A stretch of DNA of 64,000 nucleotides from Acanthaster planci (Eukaryota > Echinodermata > Asteroidea > Valvatida > Acanthasteridae), in NCBI RefSeq assembly GCF_001949145.1, contig NW_019091541.1, positions 363,157 through 427,156 on the forward strand, given 5' to 3'. Below, piece after piece: positions 37,490-49,640 of the stretch. Below the pieces are notes generated by a model, which saw only the letters and a program-made list of their open reading frames with translations, had not been told where the DNA came from and searched no databases. How positions within the stretch are numbered: position 1 is the first letter of the stretch; every line of letters begins with the position of its first letter. The translations under genes and the position numbers were made by a program.

Positions 37490-37960
37490 AAAGAGCTGGA
37501 GCCCACCCGTGCTGAGGGTGAGGAAGCCTCACCTAATTACCTGTCTTCTTGAATTTCTCCCCGAGCACTTTCGATCGGGTCTGAACAACCTCTGAGAAAT
37601 GTGCTATTGAACCATTTGACTGGGTTATGCTAAAAGACAGAGACATCAGAAGAATCCATCAAAATGAGAGAATTATCGACAACTATCTCCTTAATTTTTT
37701 TTAACTTCCTTCTTTTTTCCCCTCTTTTTGTCATACGTTAGAGCCCAGTTCTCTCCTTACACTGCCTGCAATCGACCTGCAGCACTGGAGAGCAATAACC
37801 TCACTGGCAAAAAAAAACAAAAAAGGGTAAACCGTCCACTGGTAACTATCCAACGTCACTGTTGCCATGGTGATTTGGAAAAGCTCAGAGCTTTGCAGTA
37901 CCAGCAGCCTGTGATTGGGTGGCCAGAGGGATGGATTGTGTGACGGACATGTGGACGTAA
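37490..37960. promoter_or_regulatory. Candidate conserved non-coding element with RFX X-box-like site
   Basis: Two high-complexity parts (37490-37680 and 37735-37960) sit either side of a pyrimidine tract. The first has CACCTAATTACCTG, a homeodomain core flanked by E-box-like halves (about 37529). The second has GTTGCCATGGTGAT at 37861-37874, close to the palindromic RFX X-box GTTGCC-AT-GGYAAC, followed by GTGATTGGG (inverted CCAAT, about 37911). An X-box near an inverted CCAAT is a known promoter/enhancer pairing. Confidence 0.35.
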
Positions 37961-40900
37961 CACTGTCGCATCTAATTCTCTTGTGGGAAGGCCAGAATTA
38001 TAAAGGACTAGTATTATTCATTCTTCTTTCTTTATGTTTAATGTACATGTATGTATTTTTCACTTCTCCAACAATTGGTCAATTTGGTCTAGCATGGCCC
38101 AGCTGTCTCCGATGTAGGCTTTCCACTTGAATGCCCCAACCGCAGGCTCTTTTTTCCACCATGCTAGAAACTTGACTAACTACAACCCCACCTTGGCCCA
38201 CCTGACCCCACCAGGTCTTGTTTCATGAATTCCCATGCAAGTAGAGAAGGAAAACTAGACCAGTACACCCTCCCAGACCACACCCTCCCACAAAACAAGA
38301 AGAAAATAATCACTTGGAGTGGTTTTAAATGGCATTGAAACACTACCCATTATGATTTTCCATGCCCAGAAACAAGCTACTTTTTGGTTGCTTTTGATAC
38401 ACTTAGTATTGTTTCTTTCTTACTTGATCGTTTTTGTCAATGAAAAGCAACTGTGAAAATTTTTGACTTTTTATTTCAAATGGAATTTAAGACATCAACA
38501 AACTACATACAGTAGTGCGGTATGTACATGTAATTGCATAGGAGTATTTATGTACTTCTAATTGTATGAAAGTTGGGACATGAAAGTCGTGAAATATCCA
38601 TAGTTTAGGAAGCCTTGAAATATAGTGTATGTTTCGAGCTCTGACACTTTTGAGAAGAAAATTTGTTTCGTTTTTTACTAAATAAAGACAAACAAAGACT
38701 TTTGTGTATCACAAAATAAGTTGAAACATTTTCCTTGTTTTCCCTTTAAATGAATAGGCCTATTTTAATTTTTCTGGTTTTTAAACTTAAAACACTCAAA
38801 TATTTAATCTGAATAAATTTAGGTGTTACCTGATAGGACACACTCTCCATTTGTTCCAGGTTCGGCCTTAAGTGCCATGACCTTTGCCAAAAAAATATTT
38901 TCTGCAAAATTTAATTCCCCAGTTCACAGCATTCCGTTATGCTACTGTTCAAGTATTTATTGTCGGAGGAACATTATCCCCTCAAAGTCTTGACTCATGT
39001 TCTGTCCCCGATTTTTCCCCAATATCTTTTATGGTCAGACTGAATGGTTTCGTAGTTTCAGTCACATTTATCTTGCCAAAGGCTGCATTACAGGGCCTTG
39101 CAGAGATACATATTTGGGGGTTATCGTTTTCTCACAATAGCTCCAGATTATGTTTACTGTGTTTGCTACTTTTGTTCCTCCATATATTTGTAAGAGGATT
39201 TTAGGTTGGGATCAGGCGACCCAGCGATATTTTGGATGTTGATGGATGACTTTGTGCCTTCACAATGTTCCTGGGGTCTCCAACATTGTTGGAAATGATG
39301 TATGTGTTTGGCACAGATACAGAATAAGTTGAGGCTGTGCAGAGTTGCTAACTGGTGACATGTCGGTATGTCAAGACTCCTACCCTGACCCTTGGCCTGA
39401 AAATAGGAAAGGGGATGAGAAAAAAAACAAACTCCTGTGAACATTAACCATGAAAGGAATTGTCTGAAATGGGATATTCCATCAGTGTCAAGCATTATGG
39501 GATGATGGGAGCTTGACAAAAACAAAGGGGGTTCCCGGGCATTGAAAACACTGTGCTTTGTTGTTTTTCTGCCGTGTAATTTCCCAAGCTCTAGCGCTTA
39601 TTCCCTGAACAGAGGGTACACATGATATTCAGTGTCTGTAGGCAGCACATCAATGTTGGTTACCAGCAAGAATTGTCACCACCAAGGTACATGTACGTAG
39701 CATGTGACAGGAGATTTTTTGCCACCGTCAGCCAATTCTGCTGGCAACTTTACTCAAAATTTCCTGGTTGATGTCAGTTCCAAATGTTATAATTGCACTG
39801 ATGATGTGTCCAGTTCATAATTACAGTTCTTGCCCATTGCAGCACTTGGTATGCATGTGGGCCAGCATACAGTGCTCAGAGCTACATTAAAATAGGTTTA
39901 ATAGGAAGCTCCCAACTAGCTTAAACCTCAGTGGGTGGCTGCCATTCATTCTACCCCCATCAGTGTGATCTGCACCACTTCTAGGGCCATTTGCTCCCCC
40001 AGAACATACAGTACATGTAGGCCTTCAATTTTATGCAGTCAGATTCCCAGAGGTAGGACAACGGTGACAACAATTTGCTAAGCTAAGTTTAAGGTTGGGG
40101 AGTGCTGTAGTTACATTATGTTTTAACTTGAAAATGATTTTCCATGTACTAATACAGCGTGTCCCCCAAAATGGTGCATAGCAAATGCATTGTGTTGTCA
40201 TTTTTAGACATAAAATGTCAACTGACAGCAAGTATAAAACTTGCATGCATGCATGATGCTTCTTACATCATCTGATTTACTTCTGGTGATCCAGAGATAT
40301 GCCCCAGTAAACACAAGCCATAACAATTTATTTTGTCTCACTTTCTAGTCTGATCGCTAGACTTAATTGAAATAACAAAATACGCATTTCACCTTTTACA
40401 ATTTGATTTCTAAGGACACGCTGACAGAGCTGTGCACTGCCATATGCTGAGGAAAAACCGTTTTTACCCGATGAGGATTTAACAAAAGGCCATGCATATG
40501 GCGTACCAAGTTGCAATTCCAGTAGCAATAGTCCAGGCTTCAAAAATAGTACTAGCCCAGCGTACAAATTCTAGCTAAAAATGCTCCGGGCAACCTAAAC
40601 TTGGTTCCTTGGTTGCCCGGTGGGCTAGTGAAAAATTCAGAATAAGCCAACTTGTTAAAACTTAGATCAAGATAAATACATGTATTCAGTATAAATAAAT
40701 ATATCAATTCAAATATCGAAAAGTAAGCAAAAAGGGGCAATTTTTGCCTAACGTAAGCAACGCAAATGAGGGGAAAGATGGAGCAAAGAAGTAATTTTGT
40801 TCCCAACTCCGTTATCAGTAAATCAAGCGATATTTAACAAACATACATGCCTCTTTATTTATTCAATCAGCCTTTTATTTTCTGAAATGTCAAATTCTTT

Positions 40901-42690
40901 ATTGGTGAGCTGATAACAAATTTGGGGTTTTCATTTTTTTTATACGGGCTGGTAAAACATCCAGTTAACTAGCCTAGTGGGCCGGCCAGGAAAACAAGTC
41001 AGCGCAAGCCCTGGAGTCATATGACTGATACCAGCAGTTATTGGGCAACCAAAGAATCTGGTGCCACAAATTATATGACCAGTTAAACACTTTTCAAATT
41101 GTTTTATGATAGAAATTTTACCTATGTTTCATGTGGCAATGCATTTAGTTGACCTGAAAGCAGGTGCTTTCTTCTTCCTCATGTTTAGTTTTCTGAGGAG
41201 GTTTTCCTCTGTCATTGGATGTTTCAAATACTATTGATAAAATTTCAAATTAGTCATTTAAACTCTCTGTATGAGCTTCCACACATTTTTTGAGACTCAC
41301 CTTCATAATCAAACTGAGAATGTAGGGTAAGAAGACTGAACCTGAAAGGAAGAAGTTTCATACTTTACTGTTGGATTTCCCCCTCACATAATCCTTTGAA
41401 GTTACACAGTTTTACTGACTGACCAATCATAAACTAATCACTCCTCAAAAAAAATACAAGACTAACACATTCAAGCACCAAGAGGGGTTATTGAGAAAGC
41501 TCCACCCACCACAATGACCCATTTAACCCCTCTTAAAAAAATCTACCCCAATCCAACTGGTTGAATCCCCTCTCCTACTCTCCACCAACAAGTTCATTTA
41601 CCTCTAGCCCATGCACACACTGCTCCCATTGTGCCCTAGTCCGGTTCCCCCAGGCCACATTACTTTTTCTCCACCACGCTCGAGTTCACTTCCATTAAAC
41701 AGCTCCACATTAAATTCATCCATTCCAGATCCGGTATTGCTACCCGTGGTTGAAGCTCTGATTATCTGGCGTCAATCACATGTTCTTTTAAGCATTCAGC
41801 ATCACTCCTCAACAGTTGTTTTGGTTATTATTTTCTTACAGGTTAGGGTTTAAGTTTTACTAGAGAAAACGAATGATAATTTTAATTTGAATAACATCAT
41901 TATTATTAAGCACAGAGGACCCGGATAGCAGAGCCTGATTCTCCAGATAAAACTAAACACATGAACAGTTCATGAATCCTCCTTCATGTATTGACTGCTT
42001 AATATGCAGTACTTTTTTGGGGGGAGGGGGGATGTGCTGCAGTTGTACGGTTTGGTGATGTGCCAAAATTGTACCAAAGTTCATGTAATCATAAATTAGT
42101 ATGTTTACGCATTGAATCATTTTTGTTAAGGAAGTTTGAGCTGTGTTGCCTAGCAACAAAGGCAAGTTAAGGGAACTCATCCACCCTGTTCATTTTACAT
42201 TTTTGGAGTCTTTTTAAACAACCAGAGGAAGATGAAGTTTGGCCTCAGAAAACAGAGCAAAGTTGCATGGGCTGTTTTCCCAGTTCCTCCATTGTAATAA
42301 TACTGATCTTCAAAAAGGTGGAAACCAGTCTTTATTAGCTCTTTATTAGAATGATTGGAGAGGGCTCTTTGTTACCTAGGAACAATTCTTCCATGGGATC
42401 GTAGACCACGTTGTATTTACTCCTGTGAGGCAAAAACACCAGTGATGTTCAAACTCACCGCATCTTCAATAGGTTCTAACCAGAAGGCAACGATGTCATA
42501 TCTCTTTATTTTCATTGTGGGGAGTTCTTGTGCATGTATACATTTAGTCTATAAACTTATTCCTCACCTGCTGTATCCAAAACACTTTCCCGTCTGATCA
42601 TTAATATACATGTACCTGATTTTAATAGTTCATCACAGCCTAAGAGTGAGTGATGAGAGATTTGCCTTAAACTCACTTCATGTTCTCATT
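37960..42690. other. Intronic stretch with one interspersed repeat
   Basis: Mostly AT-rich intron containing the possible interspersed repeat at 40531-41016. A (T)n(G)n tract lies at about 42013-42030. No exon or RNA gene recognised. Confidence 0.5.
40531..41016. repeat. Possible non-autonomous interspersed repeat with inverted ends
   Basis: The left end TCCAGGCTT (about 40532) is mirrored by AAGCCCTGGA (about 41006-41015) at the right. Inside are repeated ACTAGCCCA / GGGCTAGTG / ACTAGCCTAGTGGG words in both orientations and a perfect 10-bp stem, CCGGGCAACC at 40586-40595 and GGTTGCCCGG at 40611-40620. Boundaries are approximate and no target duplication was fixed. Confidence 0.4.
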
Positions 42691-43110
42691 TTAGATAGAA
42701 CGACCTGTGCTACCAGAACAGTCCCTTTAATGGGATCTTCAGATCCCATGACTTAAGGAATTTGCGGGGTTGGGGCTCAGGTTTCATGGTTCAACCTCTG
42801 CTCTGCCCTCTTAGCATGGGGGTTATTGCCGGGTTCACCTCTGACCAAGTTCTTCCTATCTCATGTAGTTCAGCCACAGAAACAATTGGATCTCACTCCT
42901 CAGTCGGCTAGCTTGGAGGAGATCTCGGATGAAAAGTCTGTGTTAAGGTTTTGCAGGATGAAATCTCTCCCTCCCCCCTTCAGTTCTGCTCAGAGAACTC
43001 TCTTGAGTATCTGTGGCATTTTGGCTCTTCTTGGTATGTAGGGCGCCCTCATGTGCTATCCAGAAGTGCCATAAATCAGAATAGCGTGTGGATGAGCAAA
43101 AAGCACACAT
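42690..43110. promoter_or_regulatory. Candidate conserved non-coding block
   Basis: Complex, moderately GC-rich sequence. It contains a short perfect hairpin, TGGGATC (42731-42737) and GATCCCA (42742-42748), and several CpGs. The plus-strand frame 42826-43041 shows no domain. Confidence 0.22.
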
Positions 43111-46100
43111 TGGCAGTGTGCAAGTGTTTCTGTTAGTCAGCCTTGAAATCTTTGTTCATTCCTTTACAACATTTGGTCTCTGTTTTGTGTTTAATGTGTT
43201 TAAACACCACAGCCATATACTCCTTCCACCTTCAAAACTCTTGGATCCAGCACTGCATGTCACAATGGCAATGCCACCATTGATTCCTTTTAAAGTTCTT
43301 TTCTGGTTTGTATTAGTAATTTTTATAACCTACTTGGGGATAGCTTTATATGAATGACTGTTTTGTATATGTAATTTTTTGTTTTATGTCATGTCAGTCG
43401 GTGTGGAGAGCCCCTGGACAGAAACTATGTTTCTTTTGGGCAATCCTTCGGGCATCGGCAGACATTTTTCCATTTTCTGTTTTTGGGATTTTTTTTGTTT
43501 CGTTTTGTAACTTGTCCTTTCTCCTGAGAAATCAAATAAATAAAATAAAATAAATACCGACCAATGGCTTATTATGTACTTGGGAAATGGCCATGAGGAT
43601 CACAGGTTGAGCCACAAATTTTGCCAAGAATGATTTTTTTTTCCAGGTTAAGTTCATACATGTACATCAGATGCTAGGTGGCAACTCAAACAGCACCAGA
43701 ACTGGCAGAAGCTGGTAAAACCTAATACCGTCTGATTGGATCCCAACAAAAGCCTTAACTGACATACCTAATAAGCATCACTGCCTCGTAATCTCACAGT
43801 ATCAGCGGAAAATTCAGAGCTGATAACGAGTAGAGGCCGTTGGACATAGCACTGAAGGCCCACACTGTGTGGCCCCTCGGTTTGAATTTCAGGCCTGGAT
43901 AATTGGGCCAGTATAAAGTGTGGGCCTGGTCCAATGTAACGATAACATGCCTTTTGATTATGTGCTTGCTAGAGTGCGGGAATGTCATATATAGAACACA
44001 CAAGAGGATTGAATGTATGCCTAGACCTCGGTGCAATTGTAATTTAAAACAGCTACCACAACACAATAAAATTCACACCATAAAAACTTGACAAATATAA
44101 AAACAGCTACAAGTTCCTTTGTGGGATTGTGAAAAAAGTAACTGATCTACTCTGGAAATAATAACTTAAGACTCCCTTAAGTTTGTTTTTTTGTAGAATG
44201 TACAGTACCCTTGGCAAGGCAATGGGACTAGATAGGACAAATTTTAGCGTAAGAGCCCTAGGCCCTTGGGGGTGGATTGGAGAAATAAGACTTACTTTGA
44301 CTCCAAAAAGGGAGTTTTTACCAGAAAATTTCACATTTGTTAGTTCTGTGTACTGTTAACTTTTGAACTTCTTACACGTATGTTTGAACCACTATCCAGC
44401 GATGTTAAAGCTGGTGTGGACCAGTCTTAAAGTAGAAACCAACCTAGAGATGGGTTTGTACAGTCTCTGTGAGTCCAGGTAGCAACTGTAAGACTGAGGC
44501 ACAGCAGAAAAGGTCCCAGAAAAGGTTGTAGAAAAGGGTTCATACAAAACAGGGTGAAGTGGTATGGTCAAATATGTTTCAAATGAGAGATGGCAGCCCA
44601 GTAATATGGTGAGAAATCTGATCATCCTTGTCATAGTAGTTTCTTTAATTTTGTGTTTGAGGAGCCACAAAGCACAATGGAATATTGTATGCTGCCCTGT
44701 GGTTACCAATTGGAACTTGAACATTTTTTTGCACAGTCAATTTCAGTTTGGGATTTAAAGACAATACTGACCAAGTATGATTGTGTGAGGGCGCTGTTTG
44801 TGCACTCCATGAAAGTGACTGTACATGTACATTTACATGTACTTTGTAGTGTGTGCATACAACATTGGTACAAATTGATCAAGAATGAACCAGTATTGCA
44901 TGTACTGGTATGTTATGGAAGCAACCATAGTGAGTTAAGAATTTGTCCCGAAAAAATTAGCCCAACTCATGGAGACACAAGTTTAAGCTACATGTATAAA
45001 AAGGTCCGTCTTTCATTGAGTTTCTTCCCTTCTTGCATCCTGAACTTTCTGTACTTTCTTGAGATTTTGTTGTCACTCTTATAATCAGTTGTATATGTAC
45101 TGGTGCGTACCAAACTGTTTATGATAGTTTTATTAAAAATCAGATTGTTAGAATTGAATGTGTCATCACCTGTTCATATCTCCTGACTTTTAAATTTTAT
45201 GTCAGCAATATTCTGTCTTGTTCTGTTCAGTTGCGCCATCTCATCAAACACTGTTATCAGACTTGAAGAGACAGAGAAGATACACGGATGCTTCAAATTA
45301 CCCAGTGAATATCCATTAATATTATTAATAATAATACAGTGCCTTGGAATGGTTTGCTAGATAGATGGCGCTTTACAAGTGCTTGTTATTAGTGTTATTA
45401 TTATTATTACCCAGTGAACGTCCATCATTTACAGTTCTACAGTGTTACAAGACAAAAGCAAGGTCGCATACACAAAAAAGTGGTTAATAATGTTCAAGTT
45501 GTGTTTTTTTTAATATTGTAAGTTCTCGATGTTATCAGAGTACCACACAGGTTGACAATTTTAGAGTGATAAGTCACACTGATTTCTTCCCTTGTGCCTT
45601 ATCTCTACACATGTCAGCAATGTATGGAATTCTAAAAGTCAGGAAATAAGTAGAAAGGTCTGGAATCCAAAATGACAATTTTTTTTGTAAAATTCAAAAT
45701 CCATGCGTGTCATATGTCAGTGACTTTGAACAATGTTTTCAGTGCCATTTTAATCAGGCTTACATTGTAAAATTGGATGTTATGCAAACATTTTTACTGC
45801 TATTTTGTGAGTTTCAAAAGCTTTTTCTCATTTACTGTTGTGCTGATAAAGTTATTCTGTCACTTTAAGACTGTTGGCAGACATTTAAAGAATAATTTTG
45901 TTTTTAAGAGAAGTTTCTAGCATTAACAGTCACAAAGTTTCATTTCAAGGGATTATAGCAAGTCACAGATTTTAGCCAACCATGACTTCATGTACATGTT
46001 GGAGAGGTTTTTCATTAGGCCTACTAGTAGTAGGCATGGTGACATTTGCTGTGTACATGTGTACACCTTGTCATGTGAACCTGGTACTGATCTCTCTGTG

Positions 46101-46740
46101 TAATTTTAAAGTTATTAGATCACTGAACACAGGTAATTTTCTGTGTGTTATTTAGGAAGTTGACTTAAAAAAGTTTTGAAATTAGATTGCAGCCAATGTT
46201 TGATTCCCGGTCTGGAAAAAATTTGGTTTGGCTTGGTTCTGGAATACTTTGCTTAGGTATTTCTTTACATTTTAACACATTCTCATGAAAAATATCTTCA
46301 CTTAAAATAGGTTTTATAGGCTAGGAACAGTACCGGTACCTGTCAAATTGGGTCATACTTGAAATTAATCGTGGTTTTACTTTAAAAAGCAAGCCCAGTA
46401 TGTTTAACCCACAAAGTATTTTTTCATAGAGGAGAGTATGCATTTTGTGATGTTAATTGTCCTAACTCTGAGTAAGTTTTGTATGAAGACTGTTCAAATC
46501 AAGTCAACAAATCAAGGTACTTGTACGGGGGTCTGTATTTTAGCTCTGTCTTTCCCTTTCTTAGTAGACCTGAAAATTCCCTCAGATATCCTCTACATAA
46601 TTCAAAAGTGGTTATAAACTTTAAAGAGCCCCTCGTTATTCAGGCTCCAGATTTTTTTTTTTTACAGAATTTTTTTTCAGTTGAAATTCCATTTGTGAGC
46701 CCATTAAGATGCTACATAAGGATTGATCAAAAGCAAGGTT
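43110..46740. other. Intronic stretch with one interspersed element
   Basis: AT-rich intron. It contains an AAATA-type simple repeat at about 43533-43555 and the element flanked by direct repeats at 45298-45429. A 143-codon plus-strand frame at 44653-45084 has no domain and is considered chance. Confidence 0.5.
45298..45429. mobile_element. Short interspersed element (ATT-rich, GGCGCTTTACAAG core) with flanking direct repeats
   Basis: A core containing ATAGATGGCGCTTTACAAGT (45361-45380) and GCTTGTTATTAG is bordered on both sides by ATT/AAT trinucleotide runs (45315-45335 and about 45391-45409). The whole is flanked by a 23-base direct repeat, TTACCCAGTGAATATCCATT at 45298-45317 and TTACCCAGTGAACGTCCATC at 45407-45426, with few differences. 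This core is, from general experience, a very common interspersed word in echinoderm and other marine invertebrate genomes. The long direct repeats look like a target-site duplication, which would favour insertion by a LINE-type mechanism. Confidence 0.6.
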
Positions 46741-47130
46741 AACTGCAGCAAACAGGGTGAAAAGCAGGTAACTGGCTTCTCATGACAAAGTCATTTTGCC
46801 CGGATTTTGACACGCAAGTGCAGGATGACAGGAGACAGTGCTACAAATGAGACATCTATCTACCTTATTGTCACGGGCAGCAGTCATGACTTTGGCTGGG
46901 CCCAATTCAGCCATTCCAGTGGAGGTGATTGGGTACTCCCCCGGGGATATAAATTGTGAGACTTTCCAGATGAAATGAGCACCAGGGACGCTGAGTTCTG
47001 GTTATTGATTGGGGAGAAGAACAATGGCATATTGTTAAGACTGGGCCATCAATATCAGACCCAATGCCCATGTGTCATTGCCATAGGGTCCGTCTTATTT
47101 TTTTTTCTATTAAATGTGACAAGTGATCAC
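46740..47130. promoter_or_regulatory. Candidate conserved non-coding element with inverted SOX pair
   Basis: High-complexity sequence without ACATGT words. At 47021-47035, ACAATGGCATATTGT places two SOX cores (ACAAT / ATTGT) head to head, as in SoxE dimer sites. Nearby are GTTATTGATTGG (PBX/HOX-like plus inverted CCAAT, about 47001), CCATCAATATCAG (about 47047), and further CCCAAT / CATTG words. CpGs occur at about 46800-46813 and 46877-46942. No coding signal. Confidence 0.35.
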
Positions 47131-48190
47131 TCATTAAGAGCATTGGCATAGATTTGTGTTACTGACTGGTGATGGGAAAATTCCTCAACTTATTTTCTGC
47201 TTCTGTGCTTATTCATGTTCTCAGCAAACATCATGATAGACATACCAGTATATGTGGATGTCATGAAAATATTTGGGTGTTGGACTTATTTACACTTGCT
47301 CCCATGGTTAAAGTTGGCTTGGGAGATGTACCCTTCCCTGCATCACACCCATAATTCTTGCCTCTGCTTCAGAGACCTGTTTTCTCCTTCACTGTTTCGC
47401 TTTTCCTTTTCAAGTCAAGGGCTTTTTTTTTTCAGAAATATGCATTTGTTTTATATTAACGACTACTCACGGAATCAATCAAAATAATGCCAACTTCTCA
47501 GAAATGTTAACTTTAGATTGGTCTTTCAGCAAAAAAGTTAGAAACTTTGACTTTGACAACCCTTTTCTGATGAACCTCCAATAGCAGATATCTAACAAAA
47601 ATTTCATATTACCAGCTTTGAAAATGATTCTGTAACAAATTAATCTTAATTAACCTTGTTTGAGCCATTGTAACCCGTGCATTGAATACTTCAGAGCTGG
47701 ACACTTTTCTCATTACACAAAAACAATTGCAGAGAAAAAGTAGTTAGAATCAAGGCAAACTAACTTGTTTTGATGTTTGTGGCTGTCTTCGGGGTATAAA
47801 AGTTTGTGTTCTACACGCAGTGAACAAGTGGTTGCTGTTTATTATCCTAAAAATTGTCGCTTGTTTACTTCATTTGCAATGAAATATTACACTGAAAATT
47901 TGGCTCATTAATTTACCCCATACCTAGGAATGTAATGCACTAAAGTTTTGGACAAATCTATTCCATTCTTCTGAAGCCAAAAAAGGATACATCATAAACA
48001 CCTGAATCTGAAAACCTGATACAGATTACAAATACAGAACTTGAGCAGTGAGGAGGCCTAATCCCTCTATAGTGATGCTAGGTTTCTTACAAAATGAGAG
48101 GAAAGTTTCCATGGGAACTTTGAGTTGATTTTTTCTAGTCTCTACCATGAACTGTTCATTCAGTTCCATTACACTTGATTTTCCCAGACT
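47130..48190. other. Intronic stretch, no gene recognised
   Basis: AT-rich sequence between two candidate islands. I see no repeat, exon or RNA gene. Confidence 0.5.
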
Positions 48191-48420
48191 CTGTTGAAGT
48201 GTTATTTCAGCATCATTGCAGCAAGGGTGAGCTGTTTGGTCCGGAGGCTATACCAGAGCCATAACCACTAGCAACCAGTAGGCTGCCCCCGTGCAGACAG
48301 ACAGCTGCACGTGCAGCCGATTGTGGAAGGCCTTGCTCAATGTAGGCACTGATGTGTTTTGTTGCAGGAAGCATGGCTTAATGCATGATAGGCTGAGCAG
48401 TGGAACGTGAAGGAATTAGA
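48190..48420. promoter_or_regulatory. Candidate conserved non-coding block
   Basis: Complex sequence with CpGs, the word CAGCTGCACGTGCAGC (overlapping E-boxes CAGCTG and CACGTG, about 48301-48316, itself nearly palindromic) and GCATGGCTTAATGCATGATA at about 48371. Regulatory role inferred. Confidence 0.28.
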
Positions 48421-49100
48421 TTCTTAACAAGTCAAAACATGATTTGCTGTGAATACCAAAATCACTTTAACCCTGAAAACAATACTGCTTCATAATTCTT
48501 ACAGCTTCAAGTATGACACATTCATTGGTCTCTCTTTCGTAATTCTATTGTCCTAAGTTTTCTGCACTGTGGATGTTGTGGTTTGCTCAGTCATTGATTT
48601 GTTGATTGCTTTATAGGCTTATTAACTGTTATTGGTCATCTTAATTAATTTTCTTCCAGTCTCACTCATCAACTGACTGTTCCAGTTGAAAATTAGGAAG
48701 AGGTTTTTCATGTAACATAACATGATAGGCAAAGGCAATTCAGGAAGCACACTATGTCCATAATGCTGCATGCACCGTACGCACATGCATTTTCAAATTT
48801 GTGTATTTCTGTTTGTAGGTTGAGAGACTTCAAAGGCGCGCACGTTTCCGTGCGTGTCTTTGCACATATATATTCTTGAGCAGTTTGTCACACTGCTGTC
48901 AGTTGGCAGTGTACAGAATCAGAATTCAAAATTAGGCCCCTTGTACTTTTGAAAATTTTATTAGACACTCAAATCTTCTTTGTGTTGAGTGACTAGGGCC
49001 ATGGCTGTCCAACAATGGTTCAGGGCTTTCTTGTGCAAAGTGTTGATAGCTCACTTTTAATAGGGAAGTGAAATCATAATGTGGGACGGTTTCGTCAAAC
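48420..49100. other. Intronic stretch with a small CpG-rich hairpin
   Basis: Mostly AT-rich. At about 48836-48856, GCGCGCACGTTTCCGTGCGT contains a CGCACG/CGTGCG stem and six CpGs, which is unusual for the surroundings. Nothing else recognised. Confidence 0.45.
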
Positions 49101-49640
49101 TCTCATTCAAGTTCATTTAAGGGAGGTGTGGCTGTTCTGTGTTTCATTTGACCGGAATATTTTCACAGATGTCTGTCGGTGAAGGAAAAGTCACCAGTGA
49201 AGGCTCAGCATAAATGAAGGTGTCTTCTTGGGAATGTTTGGCCAGCAAAAAAGGGGACTATCTGCCGCTGAGGTGTCAAAATCAGCCAAGGCGAGCACAG
49301 CCTTATTAAAGTCTCATCAGTTTGCGCCGGTGGTTGTTATCACCTGTGCCAAAAGCCCCTTTGCTGGAGCGTGGCGAGGGTACGTCCCTGCTTTTACAGA
49401 CGGCATCAGCATGCGGCCAGTGGATTCTGCAGTTATTTTCAGAAGTATTACCTCAATTTAACAAAAAAAGGAGGTCAGCTTCCACAGGTTCCCACGGCCC
49501 AAAATCGTTGGTGTGTTAAGTGTGTGGTTGAACCACAACCAGTGTGTATACAAGCCTGTTGAGACCCATTCCTGTTCCCGCATTTAATTTTTCTCCACAG
49601 TAGCTCATAGTGGCTGGCATGTGCCTCTAATTACACAGTG
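49100..49640. promoter_or_regulatory. CpG-retaining island with RUNX palindrome, candidate conserved non-coding element
   Basis: About 0.5 kb of high-complexity DNA. At 49523-49537, TGTGGTTGAACCACA is a perfect palindrome around one central base joining two RUNX sites (TGTGGTT / AACCACA). AGGTGTCA (T-box-like, about 49271), GTTATCACC (about 49336) and GCCTTATTAAAG (about 49301) lie upstream, and TCTAATTACA (homeodomain) at about 49627. CpGs are frequent at about 49260-49415. Small plus-strand frames (49228-49562) lack a domain. Confidence 0.38.
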
